A DNA stretch of 64,000 nucleotides from Vibrio tubiashii (GCF_028551255.1 NZ_CP117029.1:2108001-2172000), one strand, 5' to 3'; counted from the stretch's first letter, positions 8,759 through 18,982 are shown. Translations and numbers: made by a program. Notes: a model not told the origin generated them from the sequence alone.

Positions 8759-10213
8759 ATGAACATACTCGGATACATGCAAAAAGTCGGTAAGGCACTG
8801 ATGGTGCCAGTCGCGACCTTACCTGCAGCCGCAATACTGATGGGGATTGGCTACTGGCTCGATCCCGTCGGCTGGGGATCAGAAAATATTCTCGCGGCTT
8901 TTCTGATTAAATCAGGCGCAGCCATCATTGATAACATGGCAGTACTGTTTGCTGTCGGTGTTGCCTTTGGTTTAAGTAAAGACAAAAACGGTTCGGCAGC
9001 GTTGTCGGGCTTTGTTATGTTCTTGGTCGTGACAACTCTACTGGCACCAGGCTCTGTGGCTCAGTTGATTGGTGTCAGCGCAGACGAAGTACCAGCCGCA
9101 TTTGGTAAAATCAGTAACCAGTTTATTGGTATTATTATCGGTATTATCTCTGCTGAGATTTACAACCGTTATTCAAGCGTTGAACTCCCTCAAGCTCTCG
9201 CTTTCTTTAGTGGCAAACGCTTAGTCCCAATTCTAACTTCTCTTGCTGGTATGGCACTCTCTTTTGCGTTGCTTTACATCTGGCCTGCGGTATATGACGC
9301 GTTAATCCAGTTTGGTATTAAACTGGAAAGTATGGGTGCGGTAGGTGCTGGTCTATTTGGCTTCTTCAACCGCCTATTCCTGTCTATCGGTATGCACCAT
9401 GCACTTTACCCAGTGTTCTGGTTTGACGTCGTCGGCATCAACGATATCCCTAACTTCTTGGGCGGTGCTCAGTCGATCGCTAACGGTACAGGTATTCCTG
9501 GTCAAACAGGTATGTACCAAGCGGGCTTCTTCCCAATCATGATGTTTGGCCTTCCGGCGGCTGCTCTGGCTATGTACCACTGCTCTGATGCTAAAAACAA
9601 GAACCAAGTGTTTGCGATTATGCTTGCCGCAGCAATGGCATCTTTCTTTACAGGTATCACAGAACCACTAGAGTTCAGCTTTATGTTCCTTGCACCTGTG
9701 TTGTTCCTAATCCACGCAGTGCTAACTGGTTTGTCTTTGTACATCGCTGCAACAATGGAATGGATGGCAGGATTCGGCTTCTCGGCAGGTTTTGTTGATT
9801 TCGTTCTATCAAGCCAGAACCCGCTAGCAACCAACTGGTACATGCTGATTCTTCAAGGCTTGGTATTCTTCTGCCTATACTACGCCATCTTCCGTTTCGC
9901 TATCGTTAAGTTTAACCTTAAGACACCGGGTCGCGGCGAAGATATGGCTAGTGAGTCAAATGAAGACATCGCAGGTCTTGCGAAAGAGTACATTCAGGCT
10001 ATTGGTGGTGCTGAAAATATCCTAGAAGTGGACAACTGTATTACTCGTCTACGCCTAACAGTAAAAGATTCTGCTGTCGCAGACAGTGAAAAACTTAAGA
10101 AGCTTGGTGCGGCAGGGGTAGTTCCTGTTGGCAAAGGCGGTCTGCAAGTTATCGTTGGCCTTGGCAAAGTGGACAAAGTTGCAGAGCAGATGAAAACCAT
10201 CCTTGCTAACTAA
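8759..10213 (+). CDS. PTS EIICB permease, N-acetylglucosamine/glucose family
   Basis: 484 aa. EIIC membrane domain (about 1-385) with the family signature FFTGITEPLEFSFMFLAP, and a C-terminal EIIB domain (about 408-484) with the phosphorylation cysteine in NCITRLRL (C427). No EIIA domain, so phosphate must come from a separate EIIA such as Crr. The N-terminus MNILGYMQKVGKAL is closer to NagE than to PtsG, suggesting an amino sugar or glucose-like substrate, but NagE itself usually carries EIIA. It is divergent from a LysR regulator, unlike nagE. Substrate unresolved. Confidence 0.85.
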   Translation: MNILGYMQKVGKALMVPVATLPAAAILMGIGYWLDPVGWGSENILAAFLIKSGAAIIDNMAVLFAVGVAFGLSKDKNGSAALSGFVMFLVVTTLLAPGSVAQLIGVSADEVPAAFGKISNQFIGIIIGIISAEIYNRYSSVELPQALAFFSGKRLVPILTSLAGMALSFALLYIWPAVYDALIQFGIKLESMGAVGAGLFGFFNRLFLSIGMHHALYPVFWFDVVGINDIPNFLGGAQSIANGTGIPGQTGMYQAGFFPIMMFGLPAAALAMYHCSDAKNKNQVFAIMLAAAMASFFTGITEPLEFSFMFLAPVLFLIHAVLTGLSLYIAATMEWMAGFGFSAGFVDFVLSSQNPLATNWYMLILQGLVFFCLYYAIFRFAIVKFNLKTPGRGEDMASESNEDIAGLAKEYIQAIGGAENILEVDNCITRLRLTVKDSAVADSEKLKKLGAAGVVPVGKGGLQVIVGLGKVDKVAEQMKTILAN

Positions 10214-10278
10214 TCCAAGGTTTACTGAAAAATAGTTTATAAAGAATTGCGGTGATTTCACCTTCACCGCATCCCCCT

Positions 10279-10320
10279 GAAGTGCATTTTCGCTTAGTCA
10301 CCGAGTCTGCACTTCTTTTT
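10279..10320 (+). terminator. Rho-independent terminator after the EIICB gene
   Basis: GAAGTGCA (10279-10286) pairs with TGCACTTC (10308-10315), followed by TTTTT on the plus strand. A second small hairpin (GCGGTGA/TCACCGC) precedes it at about 10249-10270. Confidence 0.75.
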
Positions 10321-10322
10321 GG

Positions 10323-11693
10323 TTATTGAGCGAGTTGCTCCAACAACCACAGCTTTACCTTCTGTCTTGAGATTTTAATCCCACCCTGTAACAGTTCATC
10401 CGGCATAGCATAGTAGGCAACAGGCCATTTGAGTTTGGTTAATGACCCTTTTAGATGCTCTGTTATTGCTAACTCATCAATCTCATCTGCTACCTTGATA
10501 ATGGCAATAGGTCTGTGACCAAATTCGCTATCTGGTATCGGTACAATGACCGACTGGCTGATAAAAGGAATCTGATTCAGCGCCTGTTCTATCTCTTCAC
10601 AGTGGATGTTTTCACCGCCGGAGATAAACAGATTGTCAGCACGGCCGATGATCTTCAGTTCTCGCCCAATCATTTCACCGAGATCTTTACTATCAAACCA
10701 ACCCTGTTCAGTAATTGGCAATAGCTCCCCTTGTACATAGTAACCAGAGGCTAACGTCTCACCGCCAATATAAATTCTTTGCCCTTCCAGACGAAGCTGA
10801 CGCTTGGGTAACAACTCACCAGCAGTGTATTCGGCGTCAATACGTTTTGCTGTCACGGTTGACGCAGCTTCTGTCATTCCATAACCGAGCCATGTTTCAA
10901 TACCTAGCTTTTCAGCTTGTTGACTGAGCGCCAAAGGTACATGACTGCCACCGAGTAAGACATGGCTGAGTGACAACTTCACTTCATTGTCGAGAAGCCG
11001 CTTAAGTTGAGTCGAAACTAAAGAAGCGTGAGTGACGCCCTGAATATCTTCTGCCAGTTCCCCTTTGCCCATTTTCAAGCTAGCACCACTATGCAGCCAG
11101 CGATAGATAATCGCCAGCCCGGAGACATGGTACATAGGGAGGCTCAGTAACCAACTGTCTGCCTGCTTAAACGCAAAGCGCTGCAGCAAACCTTGAGCCG
11201 AGGCTAAATGTTGCTTTGAGGTATGAGCAACCGCTTTAGGAGCACCTGTTGAACCTGACGTAAATACAATTGAAGCAAGCGCTTCGCTGCTAAACTTGCT
11301 CTGATTAAGCTCAGTCATCGAAGGCTTCAGCACAATATTTTGCAAGCTACGCAGCTCTGGTACATCCGTTGATAGCCACACTTTTGCCTGCTTGGGCTCG
11401 GAATATAATGCCGAGAGTTTATGTTTAAACTCTGCTTTTGTTTGCGGCATGGTTATCGCGCAGATTGCTTCTAGCTCTAAACAGGCGAGATAAACCAAAA
11501 TCAGTTCAACACTATTTTTGCCAACACATGTAAGTACACTTCCAGCGCCAACACCTTGGCTTGCCAACGAGGCTGCCACTTGGTCAACGGCAGTTTCGAG
11601 CTCAGCCCAAGTGTAACTTTGGTTGGGGGTATAGAGAGCATATAAAGATGGGCTCGATTGAGCCCATTGACGTAGAGGAGATAACTGACTCAT
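10323..11693 (-). CDS. menE: o-Succinylbenzoate-CoA ligase
   Basis: 456 aa acyl-adenylate-forming enzyme: phosphate loop FTSGSTGAPKAVAHTS (about 141-156), A5 motif GYGMTEA, and a C-terminal lid domain ending near KISRQKVKLW with the catalytic lysine. It activates o-succinylbenzoate to its CoA ester in menaquinone synthesis. Last gene of the men operon; its ATG shares a base with the menC stop (TAATG), so translation is coupled. Length is normal. Confidence 0.95.
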   Translation of the reverse strand: MSQLSPLRQWAQSSPSLYALYTPNQSYTWAELETAVDQVAASLASQGVGAGSVLTCVGKNSVELILVYLACLELEAICAITMPQTKAEFKHKLSALYSEPKQAKVWLSTDVPELRSLQNIVLKPSMTELNQSKFSSEALASIVFTSGSTGAPKAVAHTSKQHLASAQGLLQRFAFKQADSWLLSLPMYHVSGLAIIYRWLHSGASLKMGKGELAEDIQGVTHASLVSTQLKRLLDNEVKLSLSHVLLGGSHVPLALSQQAEKLGIETWLGYGMTEAASTVTAKRIDAEYTAGELLPKRQLRLEGQRIYIGGETLASGYYVQGELLPITEQGWFDSKDLGEMIGRELKIIGRADNLFISGGENIHCEEIEQALNQIPFISQSVIVPIPDSEFGHRPIAIIKVADEIDELAITEHLKGSLTKLKWPVAYYAMPDELLQGGIKISRQKVKLWLLEQLAQ

Positions 11694-12679
11694 TACGACT
11701 GCCAGATTAGAGCCTGCTCAGACAAGCTTGCGACAGGCAGTTCACAACCCGGCCATGGAACTTCTAACTGCTGAGCAAACAGCCCCACGGTATCCAGTCC
11801 CGGTACTTCTTCAGGAAGTTGCCAGTGCGCTAACCTTGCTAGCTGAGTTAGACCAAGGCTAGATTCAATGCTAGAACTGACTACTGCTTTAATGCCAAGT
11901 GATTTGGCTTTATCAATCAATTCAATACAACGCTCAATCGAACCTATCAGAGTCGGCTTGATCACAATCGCTTTCGCGCCATTAAGGTCTTCTAGCTTGA
12001 AGTCATCTTTGCGGATCGCATGTTGCAGCGTTTCATCCCAAGCAATCGCAATGCCTGTATCAATGGCAAAAGAAAAGCTGTCTCCCGGTGCTTGGCATGG
12101 CTCTTCGATAAAGGCGATGCGGCCACGCAACGAAGGGGCAATCTTCTTAGCAAATTGCTGCGCTTTTTCAGCCGTCCAAGCTCGGTTAGCATCTAAACGA
12201 AGTGTTAAATCTGGAATCGATTCTAAGAAAAGGCTGACCAGCATCCCATCACGAATCGGCTCATACAGACCGACCTTAATCTTGGCTACTTTCTCACCCG
12301 TCATGGCATTCAGCTTAGGCAGAAGTTCGTCTGGGTCACCAGAACATAGCGGCGCCGCTTGAAAGCAGCCTTGTTCTGGCAGCTGTTTATTAAGCTCTAA
12401 CTCGGCCATTGATAAACCAAAGGCGACCGATGGGTAGAGCTCATCAAAATTGAACGCTTGCCCTTGTTGCCACAAAGCCAGCTGCTCGACCAATTGTGAG
12501 TAAACATCGTCCATCGTCTCGATGCTAAAACCCGGTAAAGGCGCTATTTCACCTCGACCCAACTCACCATCAAGAACAAGCTCAACGACAAATCCTTCTC
12601 TCTGCTTGAGCTTTTGTTCACGCAGTATCACGCCACTGTCCATCGGCAATTCATAGCGATACAGTTTGGCTGATCTCAT
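11693..12679 (-). CDS. menC: o-Succinylbenzoate synthase
   Basis: 328 aa enolase-superfamily enzyme of the menaquinone path, dehydrating SHCHC to o-succinylbenzoate. Metal ligands lie in LRLDANRAW, FIEEPC and IAWDETL, and the catalytic lysine in AKIKVGL. AGGGA precedes the ATG at 7 bases. There is a 156-base gap between this gene and menB upstream, unusual inside a compact operon, filled by a hairpin-forming repeat. Confidence 0.95.
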   Translation of the reverse strand: MRSAKLYRYELPMDSGVILREQKLKQREGFVVELVLDGELGRGEIAPLPGFSIETMDDVYSQLVEQLALWQQGQAFNFDELYPSVAFGLSMAELELNKQLPEQGCFQAAPLCSGDPDELLPKLNAMTGEKVAKIKVGLYEPIRDGMLVSLFLESIPDLTLRLDANRAWTAEKAQQFAKKIAPSLRGRIAFIEEPCQAPGDSFSFAIDTGIAIAWDETLQHAIRKDDFKLEDLNGAKAIVIKPTLIGSIERCIELIDKAKSLGIKAVVSSSIESSLGLTQLARLAHWQLPEEVPGLDTVGLFAQQLEVPWPGCELPVASLSEQALIWQS

Positions 12680-12735
12680 AGCAATATCCCTTTTTCAATT
12701 AATAGATAATAGACAAGTTGTAGATAGGTTTCTAA

Positions 12736-12817
12736 GCCAGAATGCAGATAGCTAGGAGAAGACGCGGAGTTTATAAGCATAAATGAGCATCTTCGACAAC
12801 GCTATCGGGATTCTGGC
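12736..12817. repeat. Hairpin-forming intergenic repeat inside the men operon
   Basis: 17-base ends at 12736-12752 and 12801-12817 are inverted repeats with 15 of 17 positions matching. Inner pairs (GAAGA/TCTTC and GTTTAT/ATAAAT) could extend the stem, giving a long imperfect hairpin of about 82 bases. This size and shape fit a small palindromic intergenic element. I see no other copy in this window. Confidence 0.55.
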
Positions 12818-12835
12818 GACGAAAGCTATGACAAC

Positions 12836-13702
12836 TTAGGGATTGCGTGGAAATTTATTAAAGTCAGGACGACGCTTCTCATTAAACGCATTACGACCTT
12901 CCTGACCTTCTTCAGTCATGTAGAACATCATAGTTGCATTACCTGCGAGCTCCTGAAGACCTGCTTGACCATCACAGTCTGCATTCAGCGCCGCTTTCAA
13001 GCAACGAAGTGCCATTGGGCTGTGTTGTAGGGTTTCACGACACCAGCGAACGGTTTCTTTCTCTAAATCTTCTACTGCGACAACTGTGTTAACTAGCCCC
13101 ATATCAAGTGCTTCTTGCGCGTCGTAGAAACGACATAGGAACCAAATTTCGCGAGCTTTCTTCTGGCCAACGATACGAGCCATGTATGACGCGCCCCAAC
13201 CGCCGTCAAATGAACCCACTTTAGGGCCAGTTTGACCAAATTGTGCATTTTCTGCAGCAATCGTTAGGTCACACATCATATGCAGGACGTGACCGCCACC
13301 TACTGCCCAACCTGCAACCGATGCGATCACTGGCTTTGGACACGTACGAATTTGACGTTGGAAATCAAGAACGTTTAAGTGGTGAGTACCAGAATCATCT
13401 TGGTAGCCGCCGTAGTCGCCACGAATCTTCTGGTCACCGCCAGAACAGAATGCCTTCTCACCTAAGCCGGTAAGGATAATAACGCCAACCCCTTCATCGT
13501 AACGTGCATCTGCCAGAGCATTGATCATCTCTTTAACGGTTTGAGGACGAAAAGCGTTACGTACTTGAGGACGAGCGATAGTGATCTTAGCGATACCATC
13601 TTCGGATTTGTGGTACTGAATATCTTCATATTCACCTGTGCAGTCATTCCAGTTAACTGGAGCGTATAGTTCTTCTTCTGAGATACCGACTGTTTTTGCC
13701 AT
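12836..13702 (-). CDS. menB: 1,4-Dihydroxy-2-naphthoyl-CoA synthase
   Basis: 288 aa crotonase-fold enzyme that cyclises o-succinylbenzoyl-CoA. Oxyanion-hole and active-site segments are visible: [30 protein letters not shown] and the MenB-specific [15 protein letters not shown]. Length and the C-terminal ending ([13 protein letters not shown]) match the family. It follows menH by 37 bases and is separated from menC by the repeat element. Confidence 0.96.
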   Translation of the reverse strand: MAKTVGISEEELYAPVNWNDCTGEYEDIQYHKSEDGIAKITIARPQVRNAFRPQTVKEMINALADARYDEGVGVIILTGLGEKAFCSGGDQKIRGDYGGYQDDSGTHHLNVLDFQRQIRTCPKPVIASVAGWAVGGGHVLHMMCDLTIAAENAQFGQTGPKVGSFDGGWGASYMARIVGQKKAREIWFLCRFYDAQEALDMGLVNTVVAVEDLEKETVRWCRETLQHSPMALRCLKAALNADCDGQAGLQELAGNATMMFYMTEEGQEGRNAFNEKRRPDFNKFPRNP

Positions 13703-13739
13703 GGTGATTCCTAGTTTGTTTACTTATTGGCTCAGCATA

Positions 13740-14519
13740 CTAACCAATGGTATTCAGCTGAGTTTTAACAATATTTGCGAAAGCTTGTGGCTGTTCAACA
13801 TGAGCATTGTGCCCTGCTTTCGCAACTTGGCTAAAAGACAAACCGCTTCGTTTGGCCAACTGACTAAACTTATTGTCTTTTTCGCCACATATATAATGAA
13901 TTTTGATCCCCGAATCTTTCAGGGCATCGAGTAAATAGTCTTGTTTCGCGAGCGATGTAGCCTCAAGCATATTCGCTACCGATGAGCCTAGATTAGCACT
14001 GCGTTTATCTATCAGTTTTTGTCTTTGCGCATGATTTAGCGAACTAAATACTGGTTGTTGATACCAGTCGCTTAATACCTGCTCAATAGGCTCGTTGCGA
14101 AATCGATTTGCCCATTGGCTATCGTTTTGCCACCTTTGCTGCTTATCTGAATCGCTTTGCAAACCAAAGTTGCCACCCTCAACAATAAGTGACTGAATAT
14201 TCAGGTTAGAAAAGTAGCCATTGGCAACACCAGACATCGCAATACGACCGCCCATTGAGTAACCAACCAATACTATAGGCTGATGTGGCGTCACATGGGT
14301 AAGAAGAGTGTCAGATATTTGATCGCAGCAGTGCTTAAAATTGCAACAAATTTCTAAAGCGCTGAGTCCATGTCCCGGCAGATCAATGGAAATCGCAGGA
14401 TAATGAGATAAATAGGCTTGCGTTTCTTTCCAGTCCAAACCAGACCCAAGCAAGCCATGTAGAAAAACGATCACTGGGCGAGTGGAATTGAGGTTTGAAC
14501 TGGCGAGACTATAAAGCAT
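13740..14519 (-). CDS. menH: SHCHC synthase (alpha/beta hydrolase)
   Basis: 259 aa alpha/beta-hydrolase. Nucleophile elbow GYSMGG, oxyanion strand FLHGLLGSG, catalytic Asp in CGEKDNKF and His in AGHNAHVE. It eliminates pyruvate from SEPHCHC to give SHCHC in menaquinone synthesis. The start overlaps the end of menD by 11 bases, consistent with translational coupling. Family membership rests on both motifs and position between menD and menB. Confidence 0.92.
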   Translation of the reverse strand: MLYSLASSNLNSTRPVIVFLHGLLGSGLDWKETQAYLSHYPAISIDLPGHGLSALEICCNFKHCCDQISDTLLTHVTPHQPIVLVGYSMGGRIAMSGVANGYFSNLNIQSLIVEGGNFGLQSDSDKQQRWQNDSQWANRFRNEPIEQVLSDWYQQPVFSSLNHAQRQKLIDKRSANLGSSVANMLEATSLAKQDYLLDALKDSGIKIHYICGEKDNKFSQLAKRSGLSFSQVAKAGHNAHVEQPQAFANIVKTQLNTIG

Positions 14520-16239
14520 GAACTTGTTGGATAAACTCTTTCAGTTGAGATGATGCTTGCTCTGGAGGTGTTTGCACTTCAACAACCAATGCACCCTCAC
14601 CGTTCCATAGGTGGTCATTCACTAAATGGGTGTAGTGCGCTAAGGTTTCTGGCTTGTCGTAACTCAATTTGAACTGCTTCGCGGCACTTTCAAAATCATA
14701 GCCATGTGGCATTTGATAGAGTGACTGCTTTTGCTGCTCCGGTACAGGCAGTAAATCAAAGATTGCACCACCATCATTGTTAGTCACAACCACCACAACA
14801 GGTGTTTTTTCGTGGGTAAGCAGCGCAAGTGAATTGATATCATAAAGCAGCGATGTATCCCCTATATATACTAGGGTCGGTTGTTGGTTAGCTCTCACTA
14901 CACCTGATACCGTCGCGATTAGCCCATCGATGCCAGAAGCGCCGCGATTGCTATACACGGTATAATCATCAAGGCCACTAAACATGTCGATCAAGCGTAC
15001 AAACAAACTATTACCTAGAAAAATCTGAGTCTGTTTAGCTAGAAGATTAACACTTAGCGCAAGTTCAATCTCATCTAGTGAGGAACCTGTATTGAGATGA
15101 AGCGCGGCTAGGTTTGCAACCTGCTGAGACACTTCCTTCAACTCATTCGCCCATCCAGATTCCGTATTGCAGAGTGCAGGTATTGTCTCAATAAAGGCCT
15201 GCAGCCAAGCTTCAATATCAGCGACATGATGAGCTTGCATCAAATGCGATTGGTTGTTTCTATCGGCACTAGGAGCAAGGTAATGATACTGAGCGTTACG
15301 CTGCTCAACCTGATTAGCAAGCCACTGGTTTACGCGCTTCGACACGATTCTTGAACCGATCTGCAATACTAGTTCACATTGATTAAGTGATTCCGAACGC
15401 TCGTCATTTTGGAGCCATAAATCGTAATGAGCCCAAGCAGAAGTCACCCCCGATTGAGGATCGCTCAATAACGGCCAACCTAATGTTTCGGCTAACTGCT
15501 TTGCTAATCGCGCTTCGCTTAAGGTAACGCTACCAAGAACAATCGCGCCTTTTTTATCAGCGAAATCACTAAAGTGGATCTGTTGTTCAATACCTGCTGA
15601 CAACTGGCGAGTATAGGTGGTATTGCTCTGCCACCAGCTCGAAACCGTTTCTAAGTAATCTTGATAAATTGATTTATCTTGAGCGCTATATAAGGGCTCA
15701 GGAAAAGGACAGTTGATATGCACAGCACACCCTACCTTTGCTTGGCTGTGCATGACGTTATCAACGGAAGTAAGTAACCACTTCAGAGGTGTTGTCAAAG
15801 AGGGACTTGGCAACTCAAGCGATGCAGTGACATGCGATGAGAAGATCCCCGATTGATCAATCGCTTGGTTGGCTCCACATCCAACCAACTCGACTGGTCT
15901 ATCAGCCGTTAACACCACCAGTTTTTCACCAGTGAGCTTAGCTTCTGCAATCGCTGGCAACAAGTTCGCGACAGCTGTCCCGGAAGTGACCACTACAGCA
16001 ACAGGTTTTCGGCTTGCTTTCGCTAATCCAAGCGCAAGAAAGCCTAAACCGCGTTCATCAAAATGGGTATGCAAAGTCAGGTTAGGATTTTCATCGGCTT
16101 CTAAGGTCAATGGCGTTGAACGTGAGCCTGGGGCAACGCAAACCTCACTGACCCCAAAGCGCGATAGCTCTTCCAAAATAGTCTGACACCAAATGCGATT
16201 TACCACCGCCTGCTCAATTGAGTATGAACTGCCACTCAT
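14509..16239 (-). CDS. menD: SEPHCHC synthase, thiamine-diphosphate enzyme
   Basis: 576 aa. N-terminal segment VCVAPGSRSTPLTL is the MenD signature; the ThDP/metal motif appears as GDTSLLYDINSL. It condenses isochorismate with 2-oxoglutarate, the committed step to menaquinone. ATG directly abuts the menF stop (TAGATG) and the end overlaps menH. Length is normal. Confidence 0.96.
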   Translation of the reverse strand: MSGSSYSIEQAVVNRIWCQTILEELSRFGVSEVCVAPGSRSTPLTLEADENPNLTLHTHFDERGLGFLALGLAKASRKPVAVVVTSGTAVANLLPAIAEAKLTGEKLVVLTADRPVELVGCGANQAIDQSGIFSSHVTASLELPSPSLTTPLKWLLTSVDNVMHSQAKVGCAVHINCPFPEPLYSAQDKSIYQDYLETVSSWWQSNTTYTRQLSAGIEQQIHFSDFADKKGAIVLGSVTLSEARLAKQLAETLGWPLLSDPQSGVTSAWAHYDLWLQNDERSESLNQCELVLQIGSRIVSKRVNQWLANQVEQRNAQYHYLAPSADRNNQSHLMQAHHVADIEAWLQAFIETIPALCNTESGWANELKEVSQQVANLAALHLNTGSSLDEIELALSVNLLAKQTQIFLGNSLFVRLIDMFSGLDDYTVYSNRGASGIDGLIATVSGVVRANQQPTLVYIGDTSLLYDINSLALLTHEKTPVVVVVTNNDGGAIFDLLPVPEQQKQSLYQMPHGYDFESAAKQFKLSYDKPETLAHYTHLVNDHLWNGEGALVVEVQTPPEQASSQLKEFIQQVHAL

Positions 16240-17547
16240 CTATGAAGCTACTCCCAATGGAGGGTTATCAGAAATTAAGGACAGTAACGTCGACATTTTT
16301 TTATCAAGCTCCTGCCATTCATGTTCAGCAATAGAACCAGGAACAATTCCAGCTCCAGCAAAAAGCTGAACTTGATCGTTAAGCACTAACGCACTGCGGA
16401 TAGCGACGCAAAACTCCGCCCTTTGATGACTAATAAAACCCATTGAACCTGCATACCAACCACGAGCAAACGGTTCATGCTCTTGAATGAACGCCATGGA
16501 TTCTTCGCGTGGTAATCCGGCAACGGCAGCGGTTGGCTGTAGAGCGCTAAGCAATTGTACCCCGTTGACACCCTTATTGAGGTGAGCATGAATACTGCGT
16601 TTTAAGTGCTGCACTTTACGTAAGCGAACTAACCTTGCTTCTTGCTCTACTTCAACATGCTCAGAATGTGGAGTTAGGCGCTCAATAATATCGTCGACCA
16701 CATACTGATTTTCGTTAAGGTTCTTAATGTCATTCGACAACCAGTTCGCTAGCTCCATATCTTGACTGGCATTACTACCGCGCCCAATGGTGCCTGCAAG
16801 CGCTTCGGTATAAAGCTCCTGACCTTGACGCGCATACAAGCGCTCTGGGGTCGAGCCTAAAAAGCTGTGTTTCTTATCTAATGAGAGCAGAAAGTGAAAG
16901 CTGTGATGGTTTTGTAGATAGCTAGCCTTCAGTAGCTGAGATGCGCACAGCGGTCTATCAAGATTCACCTCGGTTTTACGCGCCAAAACCACTTTCTTGA
17001 ATTCATCGTTTTTGATGCCAGTCAGTACCTTATCTACCAACTGTGACCATTGCTCTTTTTCAGGCGTATGCTGGATGGTTTCTATATGCGAAGAGACTGG
17101 CAATATAGGAGAAACCTCAAGCTGCAGCTTATATAAGCTCGCCAAAGTACGATGTTTTTCGGCGTTAAGATTCACCGCGAGTGACCATTGCTGATCAAAA
17201 CGAATCAGTTCAATTTGCGGTAAGAAGAAAAAAGAGGACATACAACGGCGATTTTTACCTGTATGACCATCAAAGGAGCGGCCTCCCCAAATACGCTGAT
17301 CGTCGGCGAGAATAGTATAGGCAGGCGCAGGTTCGACAAACGTATGCAGCTGTCCTAACGCTACAACCTCTTCTCTAGTATCACGAGATTGCCAGTAAAA
17401 CTTTGGAAATAGCGGCTGCGCTTCCAACCAATCTATAAATGCAAAGTCAGGTTTTTCCTCAAGAACTTGAACCAGACGGTTTACACCATCTTCTGCTTCC
17501 TTTACGCGTTCAATCAGTTCAGCTACGGCTTGATGAAAGTATGACAA
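16240..17547 (-). CDS. menF: Isochorismate synthase
   Basis: 435 aa, chorismate-binding family: core KVVLARKTEVNL, GSTPERLY, EALAGTIGRG and the C-terminal GAGIVPGS. Converts chorismate to isochorismate at the head of the men pathway. The frame begins with TTG (MSYFHQAV), supported by GAGG five bases upstream and by the lack of an in-frame ATG near it. A rare start may limit synthesis of the first enzyme. First gene of the six-gene menFDHBCE operon; promoter presumably in 17548-17767. Confidence 0.94.
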   Translation of the reverse strand: MSYFHQAVAELIERVKEAEDGVNRLVQVLEEKPDFAFIDWLEAQPLFPKFYWQSRDTREEVVALGQLHTFVEPAPAYTILADDQRIWGGRSFDGHTGKNRRCMSSFFFLPQIELIRFDQQWSLAVNLNAEKHRTLASLYKLQLEVSPILPVSSHIETIQHTPEKEQWSQLVDKVLTGIKNDEFKKVVLARKTEVNLDRPLCASQLLKASYLQNHHSFHFLLSLDKKHSFLGSTPERLYARQGQELYTEALAGTIGRGSNASQDMELANWLSNDIKNLNENQYVVDDIIERLTPHSEHVEVEQEARLVRLRKVQHLKRSIHAHLNKGVNGVQLLSALQPTAAVAGLPREESMAFIQEHEPFARGWYAGSMGFISHQRAEFCVAIRSALVLNDQVQLFAGAGIVPGSIAEHEWQELDKKMSTLLSLISDNPPLGVAS

Positions 17548-17767
17548 ATCAGCCTCGTATGCATGGGGGTTATTATTTCATTATATGTCGCTACTCTATT
17601 TATAGACCCTACTCAAATCAAGGTTGAAACCAATGTTTTGCAAAATCCTGTGATAACGGGCGTGCTACAAGGCATTAAATCTTATTATCTAATCAGATTT
17701 TTATTCTAAAGAACCTCTTTTTCAGGTACTTTAATAAAGAAATTCAATAATATTTAGGTTTTAATCA

Positions 17768-18982
17768 ATGCAAAATATCGGGATGTCGTCAAAACTCGAC
17801 AATGTCTGCTATGACATTAGGGGTCCTGTACTCAAACATGCTAAGCGCATGGAGGAAGAGGGGCATAAAATACTGAAATTGAACATCGGTAACCCTGCCC
17901 CATTTGGCTTCGACGCCCCTGACGAAATTTTGGTTGATGTAATCCGTAATCTGCCAACTTCGCAAGGTTACTGTGATTCAAAAGGTATCTACTCTGCTCG
18001 TAAAGCGGTGGTTCAGCATTACCAACGTAAAGGCATACGCTCTCTTGATGTCGAAGACGTCTATGTAGGTAACGGTGCATCAGAGCTTATTGTTATGGCA
18101 ATGCAGGCTTTGCTAAACAATGGTGACGAAATGCTCGTCCCTGCGCCTGACTACCCACTCTGGACAGCTTCGGTTGCCTTGTCCGGTGGTAAAGCTGTTC
18201 ACTATATGTGTGATGAAGAAGCGGATTGGTATCCAGACCTAGATGATATTAAAAGCAAGATCACGCCAAAAACTCGCGGCATTGTTCTGATCAACCCAAA
18301 CAACCCAACAGGTGCAGTTTACAGTCGTGATTTCTTACTGGAAGTGATTGAAATTGCTCGCCAGCACAAGCTGATCATTTTTGCCGACGAAATTTACGAC
18401 AAGGTTCTCTATGATGGTGCGACACACACATCGGTAGCGACCTTAACAGAAGATGTGCTAGTCGTGACTTTTAACGGTTTATCAAAAGCTTATCGTGTTT
18501 GTGGTTTCCGTGGCGGTTGGATGTTCCTTACAGGGCCTAAGCATCAAGCTCAGGGGTACATCAATGGCCTCGATATGCTTTCATCGATGCGCCTGTGTGC
18601 CAATGTGCCGATGCAACATGCTATCCAAACCGCATTAGGTGGCTATCAGAGTATTAACGAACTGATCTTGCCTGGTGGGCGTTTGCTAGAGCAGCGAGAC
18701 AAAGCTTTTGATCTAATCAATCAAATTCCTGGCGTCTCTTGCGTTAAGCCAAAAGGTGCCATGTACCTGTTCCCGAAAATCGACACCAAGATGTACAACA
18801 TCAAAGACGATCAAAAGATGGTGCTCGACTTCTTGATTCAAGAGAAAGTACTGCTAGTTCAAGGAACCGGCTTTAACTGGCCGAAACCGGATCACTTCCG
18901 CATTGTGACCTTGCCGCATGTCGAAGATTTGGAAATGGCGATTGGTCGTTTTGAACGCTTCTTATCTACTTATAGTCAGTAG
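17768..18982 (+). CDS. alaA: Glutamate-pyruvate (alanine) aminotransferase
   Basis: 404 aa class I aminotransferase very close in sequence to E. coli AlaA (YfbQ): LKLNIGNPAPFGF, VYVGNGASELI, PNNPTGAVYS, FADEIYDKVLYDG and the PLP lysine in FNGLSKAYRVCGFRGGW. It makes L-alanine from pyruvate and glutamate. It is followed by yfbR, as in E. coli (yfbQ-yfbR), though a terminator lies between. Divergent from the men operon. Confidence 0.94.
   Translation: MQNIGMSSKLDNVCYDIRGPVLKHAKRMEEEGHKILKLNIGNPAPFGFDAPDEILVDVIRNLPTSQGYCDSKGIYSARKAVVQHYQRKGIRSLDVEDVYVGNGASELIVMAMQALLNNGDEMLVPAPDYPLWTASVALSGGKAVHYMCDEEADWYPDLDDIKSKITPKTRGIVLINPNNPTGAVYSRDFLLEVIEIARQHKLIIFADEIYDKVLYDGATHTSVATLTEDVLVVTFNGLSKAYRVCGFRGGWMFLTGPKHQAQGYINGLDMLSSMRLCANVPMQHAIQTALGGYQSINELILPGGRLLEQRDKAFDLINQIPGVSCVKPKGAMYLFPKIDTKMYNIKDDQKMVLDFLIQEKVLLVQGTGFNWPKPDHFRIVTLPHVEDLEMAIGRFERFLSTYSQ

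Noticed and set aside
11868..12362. 164-codon plus-strand frame opposite menC
   Set aside because: Shadow of menC, no ribosome site.
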